Assembly: GCA_022360175.1 (NCBI GenBank)
Contig: JAKSDI010000009.1
Coordinates: 1 to 50,338 of the forward strand
DNA: 50,338 bases
Source of the DNA: Chitinophagales bacterium
GTDB taxonomy: Bacteria > Bacteroidota > Bacteroidia > Chitinophagales > Saprospiraceae
Reading direction: 5' to 3'
Shown here: one piece after another, positions 34,718 to 43,633 of the stretch
How the letters are laid out: each line of letters opens with the position of its first letter
Numbering within the stretch: the stretch's first letter is position 1
Position numbers and translations under genes: made by a program
The notes under the pieces: model-generated
Databases searched by the model: none
Told to the model about the DNA's origin: nothing
Seen by the model: only the letters and a program-made list of their open reading frames with translations

Positions 34718-35830
34718 CTATTCTCTCAGCTCTTCGAGTACCTTTACTATTCTTTTCCCTGTTTTCCCATCCCATTTTTCCGGGATCGTACCTTTTTTCC
34801 AATTACCGCTGAATAGTTGTTTCAAAGCAGGAGCTATATTTTTAGGATTGGTACCCACTAGCTCATTGGTACCTACGGTAATGGTTTCAGGACGTTCAGT
34901 GTTATCGCGTAAGGTAAGACATGGAATGCCCAAAACCGTAGTCTCTTCGGTGATGCCTCCAGAATCAGTCAGTACAGCTTTGCTATTCTCTACCAGATAA
35001 TTGAATTCAAAATAAGGAAGGGGGCCAATTAGGTGAAGATTATTAGCTTCTGTACCCAGGCGATCCAGAATTTTGGCAGTACGGGGATGTACGGGGAAAA
35101 CAACCGGCAAGCCTTCTACATTTTGTAAGATAGCATCCATAAATTGTTTGAGCTTTTGTTCCTCATCAACATTGGCAGGACGATGCATAGTCATGACCAA
35201 ATATTGTCCTTTTTGAAGATTAGCGGTTTCCCAAATAGGGGGAGCTTCAAAACGCCGACGATTTTTTAATAAAGTATCTATCATCGTATTACCAACGAAG
35301 AAAATACGTTCATTAGGGATGCCAGACTTTCGCAAGTTATTATTGGCTACTTCAGACGTAGTAAAAAAATAATCAGTAATACTGTCTGTGACCATTCGAT
35401 TGATTTCCTCTGGCATGTTGAGGTCATAAGAACGTATACCCGCTTCTACATGCGCTACTTTCATACATAGCTTTTTAGCTACAATCGAACAAGCCATCGT
35501 AGATGTTACATCACCAACTACCAGGCATAAATCAGCCGGAGCTTCCAGCAGTAGTTTTTCATAGCGCATCATGATACGAGCAGTCTGCTCTGCCTGTGTA
35601 CCCGAGCGTGCATCCAGGTTAAAATCCGGCTCAGGTATTCCTAGTTGCTCGAAGAAATCAGCACTCATTTTTTTGTCGTAATGTTGTCCGGTGTGGATGA
35701 GGCGATAGTTTATGTCGTGGTTTGTGGTTCGCTGTTCGCTGTTTGCATTCTGTAAATTACGAATGGCCTCAATAATCGGCGCTATTTTCATAAAATTGGG
35801 CCGTGCGCCAGCTATGATATCAATACGCAT
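34718..35830 (-). CDS. wecB: UDP-N-acetylglucosamine 2-epimerase, non-hydrolysing (WecB-2)
   Basis: This 370-residue protein has the family motifs GARPNFMKIAPIIEAI, HTGQHYDKKMSADFFEQLG, VVGDVTSTMACS, VEAGIRSYDLNMPEEINR, MTMHRPANVD and TDSGGITEETTVLGIP. It should epimerise a UDP-HexNAc at C2. Compared with the other two copies it carries about 12 extra residues (NANSEQRTTNHD) between the first helix and second strand, encoded by short DNA repeats at 35711-35750; this is far from the active-site motifs and probably tolerated. It is followed by a hairpin and the bi-domain oxidoreductase. Confidence 0.9.
   Translation of the reverse strand: MRIDIIAGARPNFMKIAPIIEAIRNLQNANSEQRTTNHDINYRLIHTGQHYDKKMSADFFEQLGIPEPDFNLDARSGTQAEQTARIMMRYEKLLLEAPADLCLVVGDVTSTMACSIVAKKLCMKVAHVEAGIRSYDLNMPEEINRMVTDSITDYFFTTSEVANNNLRKSGIPNERIFFVGNTMIDTLLKNRRRFEAPPIWETANLQKGQYLVMTMHRPANVDEEQKLKQFMDAILQNVEGLPVVFPVHPRTAKILDRLGTEANNLHLIGPLPYFEFNYLVENSKAVLTDSGGITEETTVLGIPCLTLRDNTERPETITVGTNELVGTNPKNIAPALKQLFSGNWKKGTIPEKWDGKTGKRIVKVLEELRE
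35711..35750. repeat. Short degenerate direct repeats inside WecB-2
   Basis: On the plus strand, GTGGTTTGTGGTTCGCTGTT and TCGCTGTTTGC show repeated GTGGTT and TCGCTGT units. They encode the peptide NSEQRTTNHD on the minus strand, a typical product of the AACCACGAA/CAGCGAA-type microrepeats found around Bacteroidota genes. The insert stays in frame. Confidence 0.55.
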
Positions 35831-35944
35831 ATTATATTTTTATGTTTTATGTAAATCTTAATGTGGGCTGTTGTTATTCACATCTCATTACTCCTAGCTC
35901 ACACTAGAAACATCCATTTCTATTTGACTTCCGAAATAAGTTGC

Positions 35945-37159
35945 TCAGTTTGTTTTTACTATTTGCGTAGGAGTAGTACGTCTCTTACTTTCCTTTTTGA
36001 CTGGATTCATTCCATAGTACATCATATAGCTAAACCAAGGGAAGAATAAAAACTGTCCTCCGGTGAGGTTACTTTCAAAGAAAGGAATGATGACCAAAGG
36101 GAAAAAAGTCAAGAAATATTTGGAGTAGTATCGGAAATAAAAATATGCAGGTCGAAGTAGAAATAAGTATAAAAAGGAACAAAATACCAAAATACCAGTA
36201 CCGAACATTACTTCGTAGTAGGAATTGTGAAAACCACTCTGGTTTATGAGACCTTTGTAGTCAAATAAACCTCGACCAGTGAGCCATAAAGTAGGTTCTC
36301 TCTCGAATTCTCTAAAAGCAGCATTGGCCCATAAAAGGCGGTCTGATGCTTCTTCGCGCAGCTCTATTTGACGCTGTGTTTTTTGCCATCTCTGATAAAG
36401 AGCAGAGTTGGGATCTCCCAGGAAATATACCAAAGGGATAAGTGTTAAGCCTATCAGTAAAGGTTTACTCCAAATTGGAAGCCGTTGGGAACGGAAAAGA
36501 AATATACCTCCGGTAAGCACAAAAGAGAGCCAAGAAGAACGGCTACCGGAAGCAAATAATATGTATAGCGCTGCTGGAATAAATACGATCGTTAACCAAA
36601 ATCTCCAACGGGGAATTTTATAATTAAGCAGGATGTCAGTACTGGTTAATAAAAATATTATACTTGACCAGCCATAATGATTTCTATAAAAAGCTTGCAC
36701 CGATTTAAGATCTGTTGCTCCAAACTGACGTTCAAATACGATGAACATCAGTATTGGAATGCCATATATAAGCTGAAATGAACTAGATAATTGCCAGCCT
36801 ATTTGCTCTTTTTGATATTTGCTTTGAAGGTAGGCAAAGAAGAGGAAAATATAGGATAAAGGAGCAACAAGAGTAATAATTCTTGATAAAGCAAAGGACA
36901 GATTGTTAGCAAATAGCGAGCTCATTATTAAAATGTAAATAAGTGCCCAATACGAGTTTTTTTTCTGAAATCTGGAAGGGGTAAAGTAGAAATCTCTAAG
37001 CAAGAGGAGCAATCCAATAGCTAAAAATAATGATTTAATAATTTTATTAATTGGGAGCAGCAAGTTGCCTACATATGTAATTAGGCCATAGCCAATTATA
37101 ACGGATGCAGCATTGAGCCAAAATATGGTGACATGTATATCTTTAGTGCCTTTATTCAT
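35945..37159 (-). CDS. O-antigen ligase/polymerase family membrane protein
   Basis: This 404-residue protein has about 11-12 hydrophobic helices and one larger extracytoplasmic loop (around LWANAAFREFEREPTLWLTG), followed by GRGLFDYKG and GFHNSYYEVMFGTGIL, which match the Wzy_C/RfaL-type family where H-N in GxHN lies near the catalytic site. It would polymerise lipid-linked units on the periplasmic side, or ligate the chain to a lipid or protein acceptor; sequence does not decide. It is the only such gene in the window, so it is the best polymerase candidate. A perfect hairpin sits 4 nt before its ATG. Confidence 0.82.
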   Translation of the reverse strand: MNKGTKDIHVTIFWLNAASVIIGYGLITYVGNLLLPINKIIKSLFLAIGLLLLLRDFYFTPSRFQKKNSYWALIYILIMSSLFANNLSFALSRIITLVAPLSYIFLFFAYLQSKYQKEQIGWQLSSSFQLIYGIPILMFIVFERQFGATDLKSVQAFYRNHYGWSSIIFLLTSTDILLNYKIPRWRFWLTIVFIPAALYILFASGSRSSWLSFVLTGGIFLFRSQRLPIWSKPLLIGLTLIPLVYFLGDPNSALYQRWQKTQRQIELREEASDRLLWANAAFREFEREPTLWLTGRGLFDYKGLINQSGFHNSYYEVMFGTGILVFCSFLYLFLLRPAYFYFRYYSKYFLTFFPLVIIPFFESNLTGGQFLFFPWFSYMMYYGMNPVKKESKRRTTPTQIVKTN

Positions 37160-37163
37160 ATAG

Positions 37164-37187
37164 TTAATGCTAATTATTTAGCATTAA
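37164..37187. promoter_or_regulatory. Perfect 10-bp hairpin abutting the polymerase start codon
   Basis: TTAATGCTAA at 37164-37173 and TTAGCATTAA at 37178-37187 pair perfectly around a 4-nt loop. On the transcribed minus strand the stem ends 4 nt before the ATG of the polymerase gene and starts 12 nt after the stop of the preceding glycosyltransferase gene. It could limit ribosome access, stabilise one mRNA half, or bind a dimeric regulator. There is no T-run to suggest a terminator. Confidence 0.55.
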
Positions 37188-37198
37188 GTATTGAAGAG

Positions 37199-38290
37199 TT
37201 ATAGCAGATGTGGCTTTACAATCTTATCCATAACATTCTGAGTGAAATTGTATTTCTTTTGGAATAATTTTCTCCCGTTTAACCCTTTATCTTTAATCAG
37301 ATTAATATCTCTTATTTGCTTGTTTAGAGCATGCCATGAATCATCATAACTGTAACTCACAATAAAACCGGTATTATGAGCCTCTACGAACTCGCTAGCT
37401 TCAATTTCTCTATTCACAATGACAGGAATGCCAAGCATCATAGCATCATATAACTTATTTGATGCTGCTTTTTTATTGATCTCTATGCTTGCATCATAAA
37501 GGCTATAAATTCCTGAACAGTCAGATATTATTTTAAAAAGTTCTTCTTGAGGCATTTGCTTGAAGATCGAGATGTTTTCGCAAGCTTCAATTCTTTTTTG
37601 AGTAGCTTCAGAGAAGAGTTGTTTTCCCACAATAATCAAACTTATATCTGGTGCTTTTTCTGCAAAAGTTATGATAGAATCTAGACCTCGGATTGGGGAT
37701 AGATGACCGATAGCAGCTAAAGTTAATTTATATGAAGGTGGATTGAAGACTTCATGAAAATCCATAGGAGAATTATGTAATATTACATAGTTTTTATCCT
37801 TTGGTCTAATTCTATTTTCGTCAACGTGTATTGTTTTTAGACTACCATTTTTGACTTTATAATCAAGGAATGTGATAATTTTCTTGATTATATTAGACCA
37901 TTTGTATCGTAAAGCAAAATCATCGTGTATATCGTAAATATATTTTGACTTTGATCCAAACAGTTTGCTTAAAAATAGAGGAAATGCGGAGTCAAAATCT
38001 ATAGCAATTAATACTTCACCTTTCTGTTTTTTGCGAAAAAAATCCCATATAAATATCTTTAGTATCCATATTGGATAATATATCAATAGAATGTTTTTTC
38101 CGTATCCTCCACCATGTAGGATGTATTTGACCAGATCATATTTATCTCGACTATGATGTTGACTTTCAGGTGTCCTATCCCAGCCTAGGAATGTAGTATG
38201 TATATCACAATTTTTGAAAACGGAATTGAACTTTAAAACTCTAACGTGATCGCAAGTAGAATTTTTAATAAAGATTATTTGTTTCTGCAT
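37199..38290 (-). CDS. Glycosyltransferase family 4-like
   Basis: The 363-residue GT-B protein has GEVLIAIDFDSAFPLFLSKL and YIYDIHDDFALRY in the N-terminal domain, then LAAIGHLSPIRGLDSI, LIIVGKQLF and AASNKLYDAMMLGIPVIVN in the C-terminal domain, the last replacing a strict EX7E motif. It follows the next GT4 gene by 2 bp. The sequence is AT-rich and Lys/Ile-rich like the other genes of 37-49 kb. It probably adds one sugar to the repeat unit. Confidence 0.82.
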   Translation of the reverse strand: MQKQIIFIKNSTCDHVRVLKFNSVFKNCDIHTTFLGWDRTPESQHHSRDKYDLVKYILHGGGYGKNILLIYYPIWILKIFIWDFFRKKQKGEVLIAIDFDSAFPLFLSKLFGSKSKYIYDIHDDFALRYKWSNIIKKIITFLDYKVKNGSLKTIHVDENRIRPKDKNYVILHNSPMDFHEVFNPPSYKLTLAAIGHLSPIRGLDSIITFAEKAPDISLIIVGKQLFSEATQKRIEACENISIFKQMPQEELFKIISDCSGIYSLYDASIEINKKAASNKLYDAMMLGIPVIVNREIEASEFVEAHNTGFIVSYSYDDSWHALNKQIRDINLIKDKGLNGRKLFQKKYNFTQNVMDKIVKPHLL

Positions 38291-38292
38291 TA

Positions 38293-39321
38293 TTAGTTGT
38301 GAATTATGAAATCGACAAAGGATTGCACCGTTTTTTTGAGCGTTCGATTATTGGTATAATGTTTAAGGGCATTTTGACCAAGTTCAAACGCATAATTCTT
38401 ATTATTGGCTAACAATAATAGAGTATCTGAAAGACTTTCAATACTAGGTTTGGTGAATAACCCATTTTTTCCATGGAATATATTTTCGATTTCACCTCCG
38501 GAGATAGCATTTTCATAGGTTACCATTGGAACTCCATGTGCAAATGAATGCAAAACTGTAAGTCCAGCCTGTCCAGGCGAAACAGTGGCTAAAACAGAAG
38601 AAAATTCCTGTTGGATTTTTTCCTGATCGGTAGTGAATCCAATGAAATTTACTCTATTTTGTAGTTTAAGTCGTTGGATCAGAGATATTAATCTATCTTT
38701 TTCTCCTCCATCTCCAATTACCTTTATTCCCATTTTAGTACTCATTTTATGATGGACTCGGGCAAATGCTTCAAAGAAGTCTTCATAGCGTTTTCTACTA
38801 TTAATTGAGCCAAGTAGGAGAAAATCTTTTTTGTCTTCTAGATTATTATAGATCATGGGGGTGTTGACGTGAATGGTATTACCCATGACATGTAACTTGT
38901 TAGAGGAAACGCCATTTTCCTCATACCAGGTTTTTACCTTATCCATATATACAATAAGAGGAGATGGTAAATACTTAACCAATATAAGTCTTAGTAGGTT
39001 AACTGTTTGATTGTTGCCTTTACCGATGCCCCACCAAATTAAGTGCTTCTTTTTTAGACCAGATAAAACAAAGTATATAGGGAAATGAAAATCAAACAAA
39101 GCGATTATCTTATCGAACTTATGGTATTCGTGGATTAGTTTGGATTGAACATTTAATATCTTAGATTTTGGTAGATGTAGAAGATTAAATTTGCATTTAT
39201 TTATGTCTCCCTTGATTTCAGAATATCCTACGGTTAGCTCTATCCCTTTATGCTTATGGATCGCATTGTATAGCTCTATTCTATAGTGCATGATATAATC
39301 TGGTAAGATTAGTATCTTCAT
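38293..39321 (-). CDS. Glycosyltransferase family 4
   Basis: This 342-residue protein starts MKILILPDYIMHYRIELYNA, like the GT4 branch acting in LPS and capsule synthesis. Its C-terminal half has DFLLLGSINSRKRYEDFFEA, GDGGEKDRL, RVNFIGFTTD and SPGQAGLTVLHSFAHGVPMV with the acidic GGEIENI segment. It overlaps WecB-3 by 4 nt (ATGA) and is 2 bp from the next gene, so the three are one transcription unit. Confidence 0.87.
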   Translation of the reverse strand: MKILILPDYIMHYRIELYNAIHKHKGIELTVGYSEIKGDINKCKFNLLHLPKSKILNVQSKLIHEYHKFDKIIALFDFHFPIYFVLSGLKKKHLIWWGIGKGNNQTVNLLRLILVKYLPSPLIVYMDKVKTWYEENGVSSNKLHVMGNTIHVNTPMIYNNLEDKKDFLLLGSINSRKRYEDFFEAFARVHHKMSTKMGIKVIGDGGEKDRLISLIQRLKLQNRVNFIGFTTDQEKIQQEFSSVLATVSPGQAGLTVLHSFAHGVPMVTYENAISGGEIENIFHGKNGLFTKPSIESLSDTLLLLANNKNYAFELGQNALKHYTNNRTLKKTVQSFVDFIIHN

Positions 39322-40451
39322 TGGTTAAGGCTTTTAATATGCTGAACTATTCTTTTCGAAGCAGTTCCATCTCCATAAGGGTTTTTTATTTGAGACAATG
39401 ATTGATAGTAATCACTGTCCTCGATAAGCTCACTTACCAATTGAATGATCTTGTCTTTGTTAGCACTTGCCTTGATTACGGTGCCACTTTCGAGAGCTTC
39501 AGGACGTTCAGTCGTATCTCTTAGTAAGATTACAGGTTTTCCAAGACTGGGAGCTTCTTCCTGAACTCCGCCACTATCCGTAAGGATGATGTATGCTTTA
39601 CTCATAAGATAAACAAAGGAAATATAATCCTGAGGAGGAATAAGCAAGATATTCTTATTGTTACCTAATAACTGGTATACAACATTCTTAATGTTAGGAT
39701 TCAAGTGTACAGGGATGATAAAACGGATATCTGGAAATGATTTGGTAAGTGTATTTATAGCTTCGCAGATTGATCTTATCCCTTCGCCAAAATTTTCTCT
39801 TCTATGAGCAGTTACTAAGATGTAATTATTGATGTTTGCTGTAAGTTCGACAACTTCTTTAATATCAAGGTTTTTACCATCATCGCTTTTTATGGTTTCA
39901 AGCGTTAAGAACAAAGCATCTATTACGGTATTGCCGGTTATTACGATTCTATCATTCGATATTCCTTCTTTAACAAGATTTTGAGTAGATGCTTTGGTCG
40001 GGGCATAGTGTAAATCCGTTAATAAACTTGTAATTTGTCTATTAATCTCTTCTGGATATGGAGAATATTTATTGTAAGTTCTGAGCCCGGCCTCTATGTG
40101 ACATAATTTGGTCTTTTTGTAATAAAATGATGCAAGACCAGCTACCATCGAAGTTGTGGTATCACCATGAACGAAGGTGTAGTGAGGTTGTACCGCATCA
40201 AACACTTTAGGTAATTCTTGTATTATAGCAGAGGTGAGGCTATAAAGCGTTTGATTTTTTTTCATCAGATTGAGATCAAAATCGGGTTCTATATCAAAAA
40301 AATCCAACACTTGATCTAACATTTCCCGATGTTGTGCCGTTATGCAAATTTTTACTTCAAAATGGCTGGGGTCTTTTTGAAACTCTTTAATCAGAGGGGC
40401 CATTTTAATGGCTTCAGGGCGAGTACCAAAAATAAAAAGTAATCTTTTCAT
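39318..40451 (-). CDS. wecB: UDP-N-acetylglucosamine 2-epimerase, non-hydrolysing (WecB-3)
   Basis: This 377-residue protein is the most classical WecB of the three: FIFGTRPEAIKMAPLIKEF, CITAQHREMLDQVLDFFDI, FVHGDTTTSMVAGLASFY, HIEAGLRTYNKYSPYPEEIN, ILVTAHRRENFGEG and TDSGGVQEEAPSLGKPVILL. The TAQHR and HRREN forms match E. coli WecB and S. aureus MnaA, which convert UDP-GlcNAc to UDP-ManNAc. It is thus the best candidate for UDP-ManNAc supply, leaving the other two for modified sugars. It lies 8 bp from the asparagine synthase gene. Confidence 0.93.
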   Translation of the reverse strand: MKRLLFIFGTRPEAIKMAPLIKEFQKDPSHFEVKICITAQHREMLDQVLDFFDIEPDFDLNLMKKNQTLYSLTSAIIQELPKVFDAVQPHYTFVHGDTTTSMVAGLASFYYKKTKLCHIEAGLRTYNKYSPYPEEINRQITSLLTDLHYAPTKASTQNLVKEGISNDRIVITGNTVIDALFLTLETIKSDDGKNLDIKEVVELTANINNYILVTAHRRENFGEGIRSICEAINTLTKSFPDIRFIIPVHLNPNIKNVVYQLLGNNKNILLIPPQDYISFVYLMSKAYIILTDSGGVQEEAPSLGKPVILLRDTTERPEALESGTVIKASANKDKIIQLVSELIEDSDYYQSLSQIKNPYGDGTASKRIVQHIKSLNQ

Positions 40452-40459
40452 GAAGTTAT

Positions 40460-42283
40460 TTAATCAATGAATGTTTGAAACCATAGTTCTGCGCTGAGCA
40501 GTCTAAACAATAGTCGAGAGTTATCTTTTATAGCAGACTGATGTTCTGTGATCAGTTTTTGTAAAGCTTCAGGTTTAATAATCTGCCGATTTTTGAACTT
40601 ATTAGATAGAAGAATCTGGATTGCATCTGAATCATTTTGAAAAAATTGTGAAATAGGAGAAGGAAATCCTTTCTTGGTCGTATTATTAATGATTGAACTG
40701 CTGATTGATTCTTTGAAAGCTATACGTAGAATGTTTTTTCCGTACCCATTATTAACTTTAGCTTTCGTTGGTAATTTAAAAACATATTCCACTAATCGGT
40801 AATCGAGAAAAGGTACTCTGTTTTCAAGTGAAAAAATCATGGATATGGCATCACCATAATGCAGTAAGTTAACTAGTCCCCTTTTATGTTGATCAATTAG
40901 CGATGCGTTCAAATTAACCAGCCTTTTTATTCCCTTTGACGAATTAATAACTGGTTGGTTCTTAATATTTGCATCATAGATGTTTTCATATTGAAATAAT
41001 AAACGTAACCACTTATTGATAAATGGTATGTTTATTCCTCTCATATACAGAATGAACGCTCCTTTGATGTTATACCTTTTATAAAAGGTTTTGAAACTTT
41101 TTATAAAAGTAAATAGCTTTAACCTAACTATATATTCCAGGAGTACAGTTATTATGTTCTTTTCTATGTAACCGCCTAGTAATTCATCTGCTCCCTGACC
41201 TTCCAATACGACAGTGATATCTTTTTTTGCTTCTTGGGCAATGTAGTAGAGTGGAAAAATGGCAGGTGAAGAATGACCTGATTCAAGATGATAGATAATC
41301 TTTTTTAGAACAGGGGTTAGTTGATTGTATGAAGGGTAAACGGGAATATGTTTTACGTTTAATGTCTTTGCAAACTTTAATGCTTCAGGGTATTCATCCA
41401 GAGGATAATTGGGAAATGCGGCGGTGTAGCATTTCAATGGATGGGTAACTTGTTCGGAAGCTAGTTTAGTAATAATCGATGAATCCAACCCTGAAGAAAG
41501 GGTTACACCTAATGGTACATCTGAGCGTAGTCTTACGTTTACCGCTTTTCGAAGGGTATTATAAAAAGTACTTATTGTTTGTTGTGAGTAAGTTTTGTCT
41601 TGTGTTTTGGGGTAGTCCCAATATTGCTTTCTGGTAATCTGCCCATTTTTTATGTATAGATTGTGACCCGGCTGTAATCGTTTAATTTTTGAGAACCAGG
41701 TCTGCTCAATTTCAGCACCTACAGATTCTTTCAGATAACTAGCTATTGCAGCATAATTCACTTGCTTTAGTGAAGAGTCATAGGTAAGAATAGATTTTAT
41801 TTCAGAGGCAAAAATAAAGGTGTCTTCCGTGGCATAATAGACAAATGGTTTAATACCAAAGCGATCTCTGGAACAGAATAATTCTTCTTTTAAATGATCA
41901 TAGATCGCAAATGCCCACATACCATTGAAGTGATCTACACAATTAGACCTCCAAGCATCATAGGCTGCCAGAAGAACTTCGGTATCAGATTTAGTTTTGA
42001 ATGAATAGCCTAATTCAATTAATTGTTTTCTTATTTCAATGTAGTTGAATATTTCTCCATTAAAAACAACGGTATAGTGTTCAAAAGAAAATGGTTGATG
42101 GGAGGACTCATGTACATCTATAATGGATAATCTAGCATGTGCAAAGACTATATTAGGAGCTATTTGTTGTACGGCTTGATGATCTGGACCTCTATGAGCT
42201 ACTGCTGCAATGGCATCCGCTACTACATCAGTATCGATAGACGATTTTTTATCTTTTTTAGTTATGCCAAAAATGCCACACAT
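40460..42283 (-). CDS. asnB: Asparagine synthase (glutamine-hydrolysing) family amidotransferase
   Basis: This 607-residue protein starts MCGIFG with the catalytic Cys2 of the class II glutaminase, followed by HRGPDH, VVFNGEIFNY and KSDTEVLLAAYD. The synthetase domain has the PP-loop LSSGLDSS and GQGADELLGGY. Length and motifs fit AsnB. In polysaccharide loci, AsnB paralogues such as P. aeruginosa WbpS amidate the carboxyl of a uronic acid, so a sugar amidation role is likely here rather than asparagine supply. It lies 5 bp after a GT4 gene and 8 bp before WecB-3. Confidence 0.92.
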   Translation of the reverse strand: MCGIFGITKKDKKSSIDTDVVADAIAAVAHRGPDHQAVQQIAPNIVFAHARLSIIDVHESSHQPFSFEHYTVVFNGEIFNYIEIRKQLIELGYSFKTKSDTEVLLAAYDAWRSNCVDHFNGMWAFAIYDHLKEELFCSRDRFGIKPFVYYATEDTFIFASEIKSILTYDSSLKQVNYAAIASYLKESVGAEIEQTWFSKIKRLQPGHNLYIKNGQITRKQYWDYPKTQDKTYSQQTISTFYNTLRKAVNVRLRSDVPLGVTLSSGLDSSIITKLASEQVTHPLKCYTAAFPNYPLDEYPEALKFAKTLNVKHIPVYPSYNQLTPVLKKIIYHLESGHSSPAIFPLYYIAQEAKKDITVVLEGQGADELLGGYIEKNIITVLLEYIVRLKLFTFIKSFKTFYKRYNIKGAFILYMRGINIPFINKWLRLLFQYENIYDANIKNQPVINSSKGIKRLVNLNASLIDQHKRGLVNLLHYGDAISMIFSLENRVPFLDYRLVEYVFKLPTKAKVNNGYGKNILRIAFKESISSSIINNTTKKGFPSPISQFFQNDSDAIQILLSNKFKNRQIIKPEALQKLITEHQSAIKDNSRLLFRLLSAELWFQTFID

Positions 42284-42288
42284 TAAAA

Positions 42289-43539
42289 TTATTTTTTAAA
42301 TTCCAGAGATTCAATCAATTCTGCGAGCTGATAAGCCTGATGTTTTCGACTAAAGACTTTCAGACTTTCAATTTTATGATCAGTATATTGGAATTGACCT
42401 GTTTTTACCTGTTCATGGAAAATATTGAAATCTAGTGCGATTTGTTCAATGTTATCAGGAGCGGCACTTTGACCTATGTCAAATTCTTTAAGAATATTTT
42501 CAATTTCACCATTGGGAATACCAATAGAAAATATTGGCTTTTTTGCACCTATATAGTCAAATACTTTGCCCGCAATAGTCCCCCTATATGTGATTCGGTT
42601 TCTTTGCCATGTCAGACAGCCATCTGAAGCATTTAGCAAGTCTCCTACTTCATCGTATGGAACACCTGGCGAAAAGAAGATTACATCATCGAGTTCTAAT
42701 TCATGAACCAAATTGCCTTTTTTTACTAAATTTCCTACGATTTGAATAGATATTTCAGATCGTAGGTGTGGTCTAATTTGAAAGAGTTTATGAAGTGCTT
42801 TATAGAATATTCCATCTACATGATCTCCTCTTAATCCTCCTAAATAAAGATAATTGTAAGATTTTTTCCCTTTCCAACTGATAGTTTTATTTTGTCTGGA
42901 TAAGTCAGACTCATCATATCCATTGTAAATCACTGTGCCTTTATCGCTTTCTAGTTGGAATTTTGAATAGATTACATCTTCTTTATTGATCTTCGTATTG
43001 AAGATAATCCTATTGGCATTCTTATATATCTGGTTTTCAAACCATTGATTAATTCTCTTTCCAATAAATGAATACACTCTATATTCAGGACCAAGTGTGA
43101 AATGATCCCTGAAATCTGCAACCCAAGGAGTCCCTCTAAGTTTTTTCATAAAATAGCCTACAATGTGCATTGAGTGTGGCGGACCACTAGTAATGATTAT
43201 CTGGGGATCATCAGTATCAGGAGCATTTAAAAGAATTTTGGTAACTTTTAATGCCCATGGTGTCTGGAAATCAATTGGCAATAAACGTCTCTTGACTTTA
43301 TGTATGATAGCTCGTGATAAATTTCTTCGCCCTATTCTGGAAACAGGTACTGAGCTTACATCTTTTAATCGTTTATCATCAACCCAATCTGTCTCTCCGG
43401 GATTTGTAGCGTAAACATGCACTTCATACCCCATCATCTGAAGATATATTGAAAATTTGCTGATACGCTGAACACCTCCACCTGATAGTGGTGGAAATGC
43501 ATGCGTGATAAAGATGATCTTAATTGGCTTCTTTTGCAA
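42289..43539 (-). CDS. Glycosyltransferase family 4
   Basis: The 416-residue protein opens MQKKPIKIIFITHAFPPLSG with PPLSGGGVQRISKF, the Gly-rich loop of GT4 enzymes from exopolysaccharide loci. It has IITSGPPHSMHIVGYFMKK, PWVADFRDHFTLGPEYR, YNYLYLGGLRGDH and FDYIGAKKPIFSIGIPNGEI. The DFRD acceptor motif is shared with the GT4 at 18085-19359. It is probably cotranslated with the asparagine synthase gene 5 bp downstream and transfers one sugar. Confidence 0.87.
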   Translation of the reverse strand: MQKKPIKIIFITHAFPPLSGGGVQRISKFSIYLQMMGYEVHVYATNPGETDWVDDKRLKDVSSVPVSRIGRRNLSRAIIHKVKRRLLPIDFQTPWALKVTKILLNAPDTDDPQIIITSGPPHSMHIVGYFMKKLRGTPWVADFRDHFTLGPEYRVYSFIGKRINQWFENQIYKNANRIIFNTKINKEDVIYSKFQLESDKGTVIYNGYDESDLSRQNKTISWKGKKSYNYLYLGGLRGDHVDGIFYKALHKLFQIRPHLRSEISIQIVGNLVKKGNLVHELELDDVIFFSPGVPYDEVGDLLNASDGCLTWQRNRITYRGTIAGKVFDYIGAKKPIFSIGIPNGEIENILKEFDIGQSAAPDNIEQIALDFNIFHEQVKTGQFQYTDHKIESLKVFSRKHQAYQLAELIESLEFKK

Positions 43540-43633
43540 TTTTTAGTAGTTGATTAGCGAAGTTTCTATAATTCATTCACTTCAGCATTATAGTTATCTT
43601 AAAAAGAACTTATTACTATTGCACTGGATTTAT

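Noticed and set aside
18085-35830. A complete UDP-L-FucNAc pathway (WbuB-like enzyme plus WecB/FnlC-like epimerases)
   Set aside because: FnlA- and FnlB-type genes are not in the window, and WbuB-like enzymes use several donors.
35846-35856. An 11-bp match to the half-site of the 22916-22954 palindrome
   Set aside because: The match is short, AT-rich and not palindromic; it can occur by chance.
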